From: Candidatus Electrothrix communis
GTDB taxonomy: Bacteria; Desulfobacterota; Desulfobulbia; Desulfobulbales; Desulfobulbaceae
NCBI GenBank assembly: GCA_030644725.1
Contig: CP130629.1
Coordinates: 675,572 to 739,571 of the forward strand
Direction of reading: 5' to 3'
DNA length: 64,000 bases
Under the pieces are notes generated by a model, which worked only from the letters and a program-made list of their open reading frames with translations, was not told where the DNA came from and searched no databases. This document shows, in pieces, positions 1 through 7,927 of the stretch. The position numbers were made by a program, and so were the translations under genes. Numbering within the stretch: position 1 is the first letter of the stretch; each line of letters begins with the position of its first letter.

Positions 1-39
1 GACAGTCTGTCCGTTGACCGCAACATACCAGTTGTACAT
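1..39 (-). CDS. GYF_2 (DUF4339)-like protein, N-terminal fragment cut by window edge
   Basis: Only the first 13 codons lie in the window, reading leftwards from an ATG at 39. The peptide begins MYNWYVAVNGQTV, which resembles the opening of GYF_2 (DUF4339) domains (aromatic-Y-x-x-x-x-G-Q). A GAGG Shine-Dalgarno sequence lies about 9 bases upstream of the ATG on the minus strand. The gene is divergent from the FAD oxidase. GYF_2 domains usually occur at the N-terminus of membrane proteins and are thought to bind peptides; nothing further can be said from 13 residues. Confidence 0.45.
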   Translation of the reverse strand, partial: MYNWYVAVNGQTV

Positions 40-141
40 AATGCTACCTCGTGAAGAGTTTTTTTGCGTTTGCTCTATGAATTATTTTTCTATCCTGAAA
101 AGGGCTGGATCTCCAACAGAATATCCGTTATTGTTGCAAAT

Positions 142-1515
142 ATGGAGAAAAAAATCATAAAAAAAATGCAACAGGCTGTTGGTAAAGCTAATCTACTGAC
201 AAGCTTAGAGGAATGTTCCTGTTATAGTTATGATGCGTCAGGGCGGAATTTTATGCCGGATGCGGTGGCCTTGCCGGAATCAACGGCTCAGGTTGCGGAC
301 TTGCTTCGCCTTGCCGACGAGTATCGCTTTCCGGTTATACCGCGTGGAGCGGGCAGCGGCACCACCGGTGGTGCGCTTCCTGTGCATGGTGGTCTGGTTA
401 TCGGATTCAGTCGGATGCACCGGATTTTAGAGATTGATCCTGATAATATGATTGCCGTGGTTGAACCGGGTGTTGTCACCGGTGAGCTGCAGGCCGCTGT
501 AAAAAAACATGGTTTGATGTATCCTCCTGATCCAGCCAGCCTGAAATTCTGCTCCATCGGCGGTAATGCCGCAGAATGCGCTGGCGGCCCCAGTGCCGTC
601 AAATACGGAGTGACCCGCGATTATATTATCGGCCTTGAGGTGGTGTTGCCTAACGGTGAGATTATGCGAACAGGGGTGCGCACGGAAAAGGGGGTGGTGG
701 GCTATGATCTGACCCGGTTGTTCATAGGCTCTGAAGGTACTCTGGCGATTTTCACCAAATTGATTCTTCGCCTTCTTCCACTTGCCGAGGCCAAGGCTAC
801 CTTTCTCCTTAGTTTCCCTTCCTTAGCCCAGGCAACCGGCTTGGTTGCCAAAATTCTTACTGCCGGGCTCATGCCCTGCACCTTGGAGTATATGGATCAG
901 ACCGCTGTTCAGGTGGTTGGTGATCAATTGAGCAGTTCGTTGCCCGAGGAGACAGCGGCCCTATTGCTGGTGGAGTTTGACGGGAACAAAAACGAGGTCG
1001 CACGACAAGGAAAACTCTTTACAGAGTTTATTCAGCAGGAGGACTGTATGGTACGCCGGGCAGAAAGTGAAGAGGAAACCCAGGAGCTTTGGTTGGCCCG
1101 ACGCTCCATTGCTCCAGCCTGTTTGAGCCTGCGTCCCCATAAAATTGCTGAAGATGTTGTGGTGCCCCGTTCGCGAATACCGGAACTGGTCGGGCTTACC
1201 GAACAGTTGGCCCGGGAGCTGAACCTCATTATCCTGTCCTTTGGTCATGCCGGAGACGGTAATATCCATGTGAACATTATGGTGGATAAACAGAACGAAC
1301 AGGAATATGATAACGGGCTCAGGGCCAAGGAGCGGCTTTTTGAGCGCGTACTCAGTATGGGCGGTACCCTCTCCGGCGAGCACGGAGTCGGTATAACGAA
1401 GTCGCCCTTTCTCTCTCAGGAGCTTGACGAGACAGCTCTCTCGGTCATGCGGCGGTTAAAGGAGCTTTTTGACCCACATAATATTTTGAATCCGGGGAAG
1501 ATTTTCCCCGTCTGA
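142..1515 (+). CDS. FAD-binding oxidoreductase, GlcD / D-lactate dehydrogenase type
   Basis: Flavoenzyme of the vanillyl-alcohol-oxidase superfamily, likely oxidising a 2-hydroxy acid (glycolate or D-lactate) and passing electrons to a partner. The FAD-binding PCMH domain is visible near residues 40-220, with PRGAGSGTTGGA and the later GGNAAECAGG loop. The FAD-oxidase C-terminal domain follows, with SFGHAGDGNIHVN and, near the end, GEHGVGITK. The C-terminus FDPHNILNPGKIFP is the usual ending of GlcD proteins. The frame is open back to a TTG at 64, but the family start fits the ATG at 142 (MEKKIIKK); ATG 166 is an alternative, and no clear Shine-Dalgarno decides between them. No GlcE/GlcF partner lies next to it, so the electron acceptor and exact substrate are unknown. 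Confidence 0.85.
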   Translation: MEKKIIKKMQQAVGKANLLTSLEECSCYSYDASGRNFMPDAVALPESTAQVADLLRLADEYRFPVIPRGAGSGTTGGALPVHGGLVIGFSRMHRILEIDPDNMIAVVEPGVVTGELQAAVKKHGLMYPPDPASLKFCSIGGNAAECAGGPSAVKYGVTRDYIIGLEVVLPNGEIMRTGVRTEKGVVGYDLTRLFIGSEGTLAIFTKLILRLLPLAEAKATFLLSFPSLAQATGLVAKILTAGLMPCTLEYMDQTAVQVVGDQLSSSLPEETAALLLVEFDGNKNEVARQGKLFTEFIQQEDCMVRRAESEEETQELWLARRSIAPACLSLRPHKIAEDVVVPRSRIPELVGLTEQLARELNLIILSFGHAGDGNIHVNIMVDKQNEQEYDNGLRAKERLFERVLSMGGTLSGEHGVGITKSPFLSQELDETALSVMRRLKELFDPHNILNPGKIFPV

Positions 1516-1519
1516 ATTG

Positions 1520-1547
1520 TTCTCTGTGATGAGTTTTTCACGGAGAA
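1520..1547 (+). terminator. Hairpin after the FAD oxidase
   Basis: A 10-bp stem (TTCTCTGTGA paired with TCACGGAGAA, one G-U pair) starts 5 bases after the stop codon, with an 8-base loop. There is no run of T after it, so it may stabilise the mRNA end rather than terminate transcription by itself. Confidence 0.35.
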
Positions 1548-1598
1548 ATTTCAGGGCGGGCTTGTTTGCTTCGCCTTCTCGAAAATATGCGGTTCGAT

Positions 1599-1627
1599 TT
1601 GACAATACGTAATTTTTAAAATAATAA
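1599..1627 (+). promoter_or_regulatory. Candidate sigma-70 promoter upstream of the 130-aa gene
   Basis: TTGACA at 1599-1604, then 17 bases, then TAATAA at 1622-1627. The -35 box is perfect and the -10 box is weak (3 of 6). It lies in an AT-rich gap about 65 bases before the next start codon and could drive that gene and the two-component genes behind it. Confidence 0.35.
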
Positions 1628-1692
1628 TAACTAGATGCTGACGATGATGTGTTTGTTGCTGCAATCAGGTCTTATACAGAAAAGGCTGATGA

Positions 1693-2085
1693 ATGAATAT
1701 TGAATGTGCATGGGTTGTACCGGACTCATACGTTGATGAAAATGAAGGATATACAACAATAAGCGATGGCAGTGAGGACTTTTGTATTTTTATCATAAAG
1801 AGTTTTGACTTCTACGATGATGCGGCGAAATATAAATTGGTTGACGAAATGACAGATGGAATTGATGAGTCAATTTTAAATGCAGAATGCGAAATATTTG
1901 AAGGGGCCAATTATTATTTAACGATTGAGTTTGATCAGGAAAAAAGTGCTTATGCCTGTCTTGGCTATAAAATCGGAGATTGCAGTGTGTTGAAATTTGC
2001 AGCTACGGCATTGAATCAATTCGGTTTACATAAACTGAAAAGGGCCATTAAGGGGATACAAGAGAAAAATCAGGTGTATAATTAG
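1693..2085 (+). CDS. Unknown acidic 130-residue protein
   Basis: I do not recognise this family. The protein is rich in Asp/Glu, has no signal peptide or membrane segment and looks like a compact soluble alpha/beta domain: alternating strands in the first 90 residues, then a basic C-terminal helix (GLHKLKRAIKGIQEKNQ). Its base composition is more AT-rich than the flanking genes, which may hint at a different origin. It ends 40 bases before the sensor kinase in the same direction and may be co-transcribed with it. The start is the ATG at 1693; the region ahead (AAAAGG) is only a weak ribosome-binding site. Confidence 0.6.
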   Translation: MNIECAWVVPDSYVDENEGYTTISDGSEDFCIFIIKSFDFYDDAAKYKLVDEMTDGIDESILNAECEIFEGANYYLTIEFDQEKSAYACLGYKIGDCSVLKFAATALNQFGLHKLKRAIKGIQEKNQVYN

Positions 2086-2125
2086 TTGCATATTCAGGTT
2101 ATTTTGATCGGCAGACAGGGGGATC

Positions 2126-3727
2126 TTGAAACTCAAATTAACAATAACCATATGCGGCTTACTGCTGATCGGTATGCTGCTGATTAATTTTGTTCTCCTT
2201 TTTTTATGGAAACACGATGCCCTGCGATATAAGGCGGAGCATGATCAGGCCGTCCTTGCCCATATCCAGTCTTTTTTGATCAGAGAGGGTGCAGCAGGTG
2301 AGGGCGAGACTACTCAGGAATTTGTTTTTTCAGATTTTTACGAGTCTTCTGAAAGCGGACGTTTTTTTATCCTGCTAGAAGCTGAAAAGCAGGTGGGGCA
2401 GGACAGAGAAAAAAAGACCACGGCAAAAGTAAATGACCAAATAGCAGCGCTCCTGACCTCTGCTGCTGTTGAAGCCAAGAGCACTGGAAAGCAGGTGAGC
2501 CGTACTGCTGCTTCGTTTTCGCACGGATTATTCTGCAATGATCTCCTGGTCAATGCCCGCCCTGTCAAGAAGCAGGGAGAGGTTATCGGAGCAATTTCTG
2601 TTGTTCGCTCGCTGAATTCTCTTTCACAGACCCTGTGGGAGACGGAGAAAATGGTTCTTGTGTACCTCCTGATTAATGTCCTCGTTCTGGGGACCATCGG
2701 TTTTTTCAGAATGGCAGGGCTGGTGATTCGTCCTGTTGAACGATTAGTCGCTCTTGCAAATCAATACAGCAACCATGATCCCTTCCGTTTTGTCACGGAG
2801 GATTCCGGTAGCGAGTTCGGGCAGCTGTCCAACAGTCTCAACAGTATGCTGGTCAGGATAGATGAGGATCGGCAGACCTTGCAGCACACCGTTACCGCCT
2901 TGGAAGTTGCCAACGAAACCCTTAAAAGGCAACAACGTGAGATGGTTCATGCTGAAAAATTGGCATCAGTGGGCCGGATGGCGGCAGGACTGGCCCATGA
3001 GATCGGTAATCCTCTGAGCGTGGTTCAGGGCTATCTTGGTATCCTTCTCGGTTCGGAGGGGCAGAGTGAGCAGCATAAAGATTTTCTCCGACGTTCTGGG
3101 CAGGAGGTACAGCGGATTGATAAATTGATCCGGCAATTATTGGATTTTTCCAGAACCGCCAAGGGGAGTCCGAAAGTGTTTTCCCTGCACGAGCTGTTGC
3201 ATTCGGTTGTAGAGATGGTCAAGGTGCAAACGGTGTTCCGAGGTATCATTATTGACGCTGATTTCGCTGCTGAAGAGGATGGGGTCTATGCCGACTGTGA
3301 GCAGTTGCGTCAGGTTTTTGTCAACTGCCTGCTAAATAGCGCTGATGCAATTTATATGGCTGAACAGGATGGACTGGATGCGGTCCATAAGGAAGGGGGC
3401 AGGGTATCGGTGACAACAGCCTTGCAATGTCTGTTGCCGAACGATCAAGATCAAGGCCAAGAAAAAAAAGGGAATCCGCAGCTCCTTATCCGTATTCGTG
3501 ATAACGGGATTGGAATCATTGAGGAACATTTGCCTGTTGTTTTTGATCCCTTTTATACGAGCAAGGAGCCGGGCAAGGGCACAGGATTAGGTCTGTCTGT
3601 TTCCCGGTCTCTTGTTGAGACTGCTGGCGGTACAATGGCGTTGCAGAGCGGAATCGGGCAGGGAAGCAGTATGTTGATTATCTTGCCGATTACTCCTTTT
3701 AATGACAGAGATGAACATGGATGCTGA
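2126..3727 (+). CDS. Two-component sensor histidine kinase, NtrB/ZraS type
   Basis: Membrane sensor kinase of 533 residues that should phosphorylate the response regulator overlapping its 3' end. Order: transmembrane helix (about 6-29), periplasmic sensor region (30-174), second transmembrane helix (about 176-199), HAMP linker, a helical stretch, HisKA domain with H291 in AHEIGNPLS, then the ATPase domain with an N box (NCLLNSADAI), DNGIGI, and FDPFYTSKEPGKGTGLGL. The TTG at 2126 is chosen because an AGGGGG ribosome-binding site sits 4-5 bases before it and the first hydrophobic helix follows directly. Two membrane helices rather than six separate it from classical PilS. The signal it senses is unknown. 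Confidence 0.9.
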   Translation: MKLKLTITICGLLLIGMLLINFVLLFLWKHDALRYKAEHDQAVLAHIQSFLIREGAAGEGETTQEFVFSDFYESSESGRFFILLEAEKQVGQDREKKTTAKVNDQIAALLTSAAVEAKSTGKQVSRTAASFSHGLFCNDLLVNARPVKKQGEVIGAISVVRSLNSLSQTLWETEKMVLVYLLINVLVLGTIGFFRMAGLVIRPVERLVALANQYSNHDPFRFVTEDSGSEFGQLSNSLNSMLVRIDEDRQTLQHTVTALEVANETLKRQQREMVHAEKLASVGRMAAGLAHEIGNPLSVVQGYLGILLGSEGQSEQHKDFLRRSGQEVQRIDKLIRQLLDFSRTAKGSPKVFSLHELLHSVVEMVKVQTVFRGIIIDADFAAEEDGVYADCEQLRQVFVNCLLNSADAIYMAEQDGLDAVHKEGGRVSVTTALQCLLPNDQDQGQEKKGNPQLLIRIRDNGIGIIEEHLPVVFDPFYTSKEPGKGTGLGLSVSRSLVETAGGTMALQSGIGQGSSMLIILPITPFNDRDEHGC

Positions 3728-5111
3728 AAATATTTTAAAGCATATCCTTGTTGTTGATGATGAGGAAAATATGCGCCATATGTTGTCCGTTTTGCTTACT
3801 GGAGAGGGCTATCTGGTGGAGACGGCTGTGGACGGTATGGAGGCTGTCAGGTTATTGAAGGATAAAATCTTTGATTTTGTGCTCTGCGATATCAGAATGC
3901 CGAAAATGGACGGATTGGCCTTTCTCAAGGCAGCAGAATCAGTTGAGCATGGTGCCACGGTGATTATGATGTCTGCTTTCGGTTCCGTGGATACAGCCCT
4001 TGAGGCGATGAAGCAGGGGGCCTATGATTTTATCTCCAAACCTTTTAAGACCGATGAAGTGGTCCTGGTGCTGAAAAAGGCTGAGGAGCGAGAGCGGTTA
4101 CGGCGGGAGAATATTCGTCTTAAAAGGAAAATTGCTGAGTTGGAGAAAAAGTCCGGCTTCGGGGCGATGATTGGGAAAAGTAAGGCCATGCAGGAGGTGT
4201 TCACCTTGGCCGAAAAGGTAGCAGAGCATCCGACCACTGTGCTGATCACCGGTGAGTCTGGCACAGGCAAGGAACTGGTGGCTGCTGGTATCCATACCAA
4301 AAGTGGCAGGGTGGATGAGCCGTTTATTGCGGTGAACTGCGGCAGTGTCCCGGAAAATTTGTTGGAAAGTGAATTTTTCGGCTATGTGCGTGGTGCCTTT
4401 ACCGGCGCAGATCGTGATAAAAAGGGCCTTTTTGAAGAGGCGGATCAGGGAACCCTTTTTCTTGATGAGATCGCTGAGCTTCCTTTATCTCTGCAGGTGA
4501 AATTGTTGCGGGTCTTGCAGGAACAGGAAATCCGACCAGTGGGTTCTGCGCAGAGGAAGAAAATTGATGTGCGCATTCTTGCTGCCACAGCCAGAGATAT
4601 CAGCGAGGAAGTGCAGCAAGGGCGTTTTCGCGAAGATCTGTTTTATCGGCTGAATGTGATTAATATCCAGGTGCCGCCGTTGCGTAATCGGAGTGAGGAT
4701 ATCCCTGTCCTGTGCGATTATTTTGTTAAAAAATTTACAAAAAGTCTGAACAGACCGGATATTGAGGGGCTGAGTCATGCTGCTCTACAGCAGCTACTTG
4801 TCCATGCCTGGCCGGGTAATGTCCGTGAATTGGAAAACGTGTTGGAGCGGGCCGTAATTCTGACGGAAGGGCCGCATATCTTGCCGGAAAATCTCCCTGA
4901 AAATATTCAGGGAAGCCGTGCTGATAATGTTGTTGATTTTTTAGTTGGAATTTCCTCGATCAAGGAGGGAAGAAGGATGGTGGAGGAGCGGCTCATCCGG
5001 CAGGCTCTTGAGGCCACCCAAGGCAATAAAAGTCAGGCAGCACAGATTCTTGAAATTAGTTATCCTTCGTTGCTGAGTAAGATTAAGGACTACAGGGTGA
5101 GTGGACCGTAA
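3702..5111 (+). CDS. Sigma-54-dependent response regulator, NtrC/ZraR/PilR class
   Basis: Transcription activator of 469 residues with all three NtrC-class domains. The receiver has its phosphorylation site D63 in LCDIRMPKMDG. The AAA+ domain has Walker A GESGTGKE (about 184) and the sigma-54-contacting GAFTGA loop (about 231). A Fis-type helix-turn-helix lies at the C-terminus (QGNKSQAAQILEISYPSLL). Its start overlaps the kinase gene by 26 bases (ATG 3702; in-frame ATGs at 3711 and 3717 are possible), so the two are translationally coupled. A terminator follows, and about 60 bases later there is a -24/-12-like element ahead of the minor-pilin operon. This makes pilus genes an attractive but unproven target, as in PilS/PilR systems. 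Confidence 0.92.
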   Translation: MTEMNMDAENILKHILVVDDEENMRHMLSVLLTGEGYLVETAVDGMEAVRLLKDKIFDFVLCDIRMPKMDGLAFLKAAESVEHGATVIMMSAFGSVDTALEAMKQGAYDFISKPFKTDEVVLVLKKAEERERLRRENIRLKRKIAELEKKSGFGAMIGKSKAMQEVFTLAEKVAEHPTTVLITGESGTGKELVAAGIHTKSGRVDEPFIAVNCGSVPENLLESEFFGYVRGAFTGADRDKKGLFEEADQGTLFLDEIAELPLSLQVKLLRVLQEQEIRPVGSAQRKKIDVRILAATARDISEEVQQGRFREDLFYRLNVINIQVPPLRNRSEDIPVLCDYFVKKFTKSLNRPDIEGLSHAALQQLLVHAWPGNVRELENVLERAVILTEGPHILPENLPENIQGSRADNVVDFLVGISSIKEGRRMVEERLIRQALEATQGNKSQAAQILEISYPSLLSKIKDYRVSGP

Positions 5112-5199
5112 TCCAGAAGTTATGAGTAGAAAAGTCGGTTGTAAAAAAAGTTTACAATCGGTAAGCAAGAGGAAAAAAAATTTATATTTTTTGATCAAT

Positions 5200-5232
5200 G
5201 ATTGTGATGGAATCATCACGATTGCTTTTTTT
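5200..5232 (+). terminator. Rho-independent terminator after the response regulator
   Basis: A 10-bp stem (5200-5209 with 5214-5223, two wobble pairs) has a GAAT loop and is followed by a T-rich tail. It separates the regulator transcript from the pilin operon. Confidence 0.6.
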
Positions 5233-5293
5233 GTTGGTAAAATTTTAAGATAAAAAAGGGTTTTGCGTTTGTTTACCGTTTATTTTTTGCACT

Positions 5294-5309
5294 GGGAATG
5301 TAATTTGCA
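5294..5309 (+). promoter_or_regulatory. Candidate sigma-54 (-24/-12) promoter of the minor-pilin operon
   Basis: GG at 5295-5296 and GC at 5307-5308 have the exact 12-base spacing of sigma-54 promoters, and the -12 box is a full TTGCA. The -24 box (GGGAATG) keeps GG, A and G but lacks the consensus first T and both C. It lies 77 bases before the first pilin start codon and just downstream of a sigma-54 activator gene and its terminator. Confidence 0.5.
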
Positions 5310-5385
5310 AGTGTAGAAACAAGGGGTAGCTTGCTGTAAAGAGAAATTTGATAATTGAACTAATTGAACAATATGCGTGATGTGA

Positions 5386-5952
5386 ATGAAGAGAAACAAG
5401 AAAATAAGTGATTCGGCAGGCTTTACGTTTCCTGAATTGATGATAGTTATAGCTATTATCGGTGTGATGGCTGCTATTGGATTGCCGGGTCTTTTGCGCG
5501 GCCTGCCGGAAAAACGACTGAAACATGCGACGAGAAATCTCTATGCGGATTTACAAAAAGCGAGGTTGCTGGCGGTGAAGGAGAATAGAACCGCAGCAAA
5601 TCCCGCAAATGTTATCTTTGATACAGTTGAGGGAACATATTCCTATCCGGAAGGAGACGGTACGTCTGTGGTGAACTTGGTCGATCTTTACGGAGATGTA
5701 ATCTATGGGTGTGATGTAGCGTTTAACGCAGGAATTAAGAATGCCTGGAGGCTGTCTACTGACGACCCTGATGATACAGTTCCTGAATCGGGCCTGACAA
5801 GTAATATTATTAACTTTACTAACCTCGGGGGGGCTAATTCGGAGGATGTCTATTTGCAAAGCATGAATGATACAACCGTTTGTTATGCCGTGACAGTATC
5901 GCCTCTGGGGGTTGTTAAGGTCTTGCGATATTACGATTCCGTTTGGAGATAG
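5386..5952 (+). CDS. fimT: FimT/GspH-type minor pseudopilin (first copy)
   Basis: Minor type IV pilin. A 12-residue leader precedes the prepilin-peptidase site G12/F13 (GFTFPELMIV), with the conserved Glu at mature position 5. A hydrophobic helix (about 13-35) follows, then the GspH-like stretch RNLYADLQKARLLAVKENR and a beta-rich globular part. FimT/GspH proteins are low-abundance pilins that help prime pilus assembly; some FimT proteins bind DNA during transformation. It is the first gene of a six-gene operon and has a close neighbour copy. The ribosome-binding site is poor, and the start is set by the leader length. Confidence 0.85.
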   Translation: MKRNKKISDSAGFTFPELMIVIAIIGVMAAIGLPGLLRGLPEKRLKHATRNLYADLQKARLLAVKENRTAANPANVIFDTVEGTYSYPEGDGTSVVNLVDLYGDVIYGCDVAFNAGIKNAWRLSTDDPDDTVPESGLTSNIINFTNLGGANSEDVYLQSMNDTTVCYAVTVSPLGVVKVLRYYDSVWR

Positions 5953-6087
5953 CTGACCCGCAGCTACATGTTGCGGTGTTACAGAAATTGAAAGCTGTTA
6001 AGGGAAATGTATTAAAGAGGGGAAACGGATGTTGTTGTAACCTGTAGTAGAAAGAGCTGATGCGATAAACACGCAAGGTGGTGTGTT

Positions 6088-6639
6088 ATGAAGCAGGAAG
6101 CATCCAGAAGGAAGGAGGTTTACGGGTTCTCCTTGGTTGAGTTGATATTGGTGATTGCTCTTTTGGGAGTGCTATCAGCTGTTGTTGTGCCAAGTTTCCT
6201 GAAAAACTTACCAGAACTGCGGCTTAAAAACGCTGCCCGAAATTTGCATGCGGATCTGCAAAAAGCACGATTGCTGGCGGTGAAGGAGAACAGAAAGGTG
6301 ACCGTTCGATTTCATGAGGCAGGGGGATATTATTATATAGATGAGGATGAAAAGGGGACTACTGGACATAAAGAATGGAATCCTGATGAAATGAAAGCAG
6401 ATCTGGCTGATTACGGTGGCGTGATATACGGGCAGGGCAGTGCTGCAAAGAATTGGAATAACGACTTGATCAGCCGAGTTGTGCCGTATCAGGATATCAG
6501 CTTTAAAACAACCGGAACAGCGACACCCGCCAGTATCTACCTGCAATATCAGAATGAAAATGGCATAATATATGCTGTCACCACAACAAGTTACGGAACA
6601 GTCAAGGTGAGAAGATTCAGCGGCTTGTCCTGGGAGTAA
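6088..6639 (+). CDS. fimT: FimT/GspH-type minor pseudopilin (second copy)
   Basis: Second minor pilin of the operon, 183 residues. Leader of 13 residues, cleavage site G13/F14 (GFSLVELILV), conserved Glu, hydrophobic helix, and then RNLHADLQKARLLAVKENR, which differs from the same stretch of the upstream copy by one residue. The globular parts have diverged, so this is an older tandem duplication with specialisation rather than a recent copy. A GGTGG ribosome-binding site lies ahead of the ATG. The 135-base gap between the two copies holds no clear promoter. Confidence 0.85.
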   Translation: MKQEASRRKEVYGFSLVELILVIALLGVLSAVVVPSFLKNLPELRLKNAARNLHADLQKARLLAVKENRKVTVRFHEAGGYYYIDEDEKGTTGHKEWNPDEMKADLADYGGVIYGQGSAAKNWNNDLISRVVPYQDISFKTTGTATPASIYLQYQNENGIIYAVTTTSYGTVKVRRFSGLSWE

Positions 6640-6644
6640 TAGGT

Positions 6645-7421
6645 ATGCAGAGAAGAGAACAAAAGGAGAACGGATTCACCTTAATTGAAGTTATGGTCTC
6701 TATGGTGATTGCCAGTTTTGTATTTGCCGGGATTTACGGGGTGTATACAATTCAACAGAGGAGTTATACCGTCCAGGAGCAAGTGAGTGAAATGCAGCAA
6801 AAGGGCCGGGCTGCTTTGGATTTTTTGGTGCGGGATATTCGGATGGCCAGGTATAACGATCCAGACGGGGCCTGTACCAGCGGAGATATGGCGGTGTGGT
6901 CTGCTGGGCCAGCATCTTTTACTTTTGATACCTGTGATCAGTCAAATACGCAACAAACTGTAACGTATAGTCTCATTGTAGATAATACGAAAGAACCACC
7001 TGCTTATAGGCTTGTTAGAACAGTTGGCACCGGAACAGCCCAGACCATAGCGGAAGATATTGAAGCCGTGGAGTTTTTCTATACAATTGAGAATAATACT
7101 GAGCCTGTTACCTTTACCTCTATGCTGACGGTTCCAGCGGCAAATATGGCTCAGATTCGTTCTGTCCAGATTTCCCTGTTGATTCGGTCGACATATCCAG
7201 ATCGTAAACATAGAGACGGGGTGCCGTATTACCCGGCATCAGAGCTTCCTGATCCTCCTCCGGCGGTTTTTCCTCCGCCGGTTTGGGATATTAACGGAAC
7301 AACTGTGAACGGAACCGGTAATCCGCCAACCACAGACCCTTGCGATGATGAATTGGATCGCTGCCATTATCATCGTCGGCTTCTGATCACAACAGTAAAA
7401 ATGCGTAATATGGGATTATAG
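6645..7421 (+). CDS. pilW: PilW-family minor pilin
   Basis: Prepilin of 258 residues with a 10-residue leader and cleavage at G10/F11 (GFTLIEVMVSMV), conserved Glu and a long hydrophobic helix. The following helix (QQKGRAALDFLVRDIRMARY) is typical of PilW. PilW is one of the minor pilins that, with PilV, PilX, FimU/FimT and PilY1, forms the priming complex at the pilus tip. The C-terminal part has a proline-rich segment (PPPAVFPPP) followed by a Cys-containing tail. It starts 5 bases after the second fimT gene, with GGGAG inside the end of that gene as the ribosome-binding site, so co-translation is likely. Confidence 0.87.
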   Translation: MQRREQKENGFTLIEVMVSMVIASFVFAGIYGVYTIQQRSYTVQEQVSEMQQKGRAALDFLVRDIRMARYNDPDGACTSGDMAVWSAGPASFTFDTCDQSNTQQTVTYSLIVDNTKEPPAYRLVRTVGTGTAQTIAEDIEAVEFFYTIENNTEPVTFTSMLTVPAANMAQIRSVQISLLIRSTYPDRKHRDGVPYYPASELPDPPPAVFPPPVWDINGTTVNGTGNPPTTDPCDDELDRCHYHRRLLITTVKMRNMGL

Positions 7422-7423
7422 CT

Positions 7424-7912
7424 ATGGCAATAGAAAATAGGATTCGGCAGGACGGATTCACCCTGATTGAGACCATGATAGCGATGGTAGTCTTCACCAT
7501 CGGAATCCTCGGTCTTTTCGGGATGCAGACCACGGCAATCAAAGAAAATCTTACTGCAAACTCGATTACCAGCGGGTCGGCATGGGCCATGGATCAGGTG
7601 GAACAGCTGTTGAATCAGGATTATGAAAACCTTCTTGATACTGATAGTGACGGAAATAATTGCGGAGGGTTGGACGACTGGGGCGATAATGCAGACGGGA
7701 GTAAAGTGAGCGGTGATGTCGAGCCGATTTACAAGATTTATTGGAATATTGCACGGGGATGTAGCTTAACCAATGTTACGTTTACTCCCACTACCCCTGA
7801 AAATGAGATATACAGCCCGAAACATTTGCGGATTATCGTGACCAGAGAGAATGGTGGTGGTGTTGAGAGGGAATTTGCTGTATTTAATTATATTAAACAG
7901 AATGTACTTTAA
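7424..7912 (+). CDS. pilV: PilV-family minor pilin
   Basis: Prepilin of 162 residues with an 11-residue leader (cleavage G11/F12, GFTLIETMIAMVVFTIGIL), conserved Glu and the Met/Gln segment GLFGMQTTAIKEN seen after the helix in PilV proteins. At residues 72-78 it carries DTDSDGN, an EF-hand-like calcium loop followed by a Cys (79-80 region). It starts 2 bases after pilW ends. It is expected to act at the pilus tip as part of the minor-pilin priming complex with PilW, PilX and PilY1. Confidence 0.85.
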   Translation: MAIENRIRQDGFTLIETMIAMVVFTIGILGLFGMQTTAIKENLTANSITSGSAWAMDQVEQLLNQDYENLLDTDSDGNNCGGLDDWGDNADGSKVSGDVEPIYKIYWNIARGCSLTNVTFTPTTPENEIYSPKHLRIIVTRENGGGVEREFAVFNYIKQNVL

Positions 7913-7927
7913 TAGCAGAGGTGCGTT

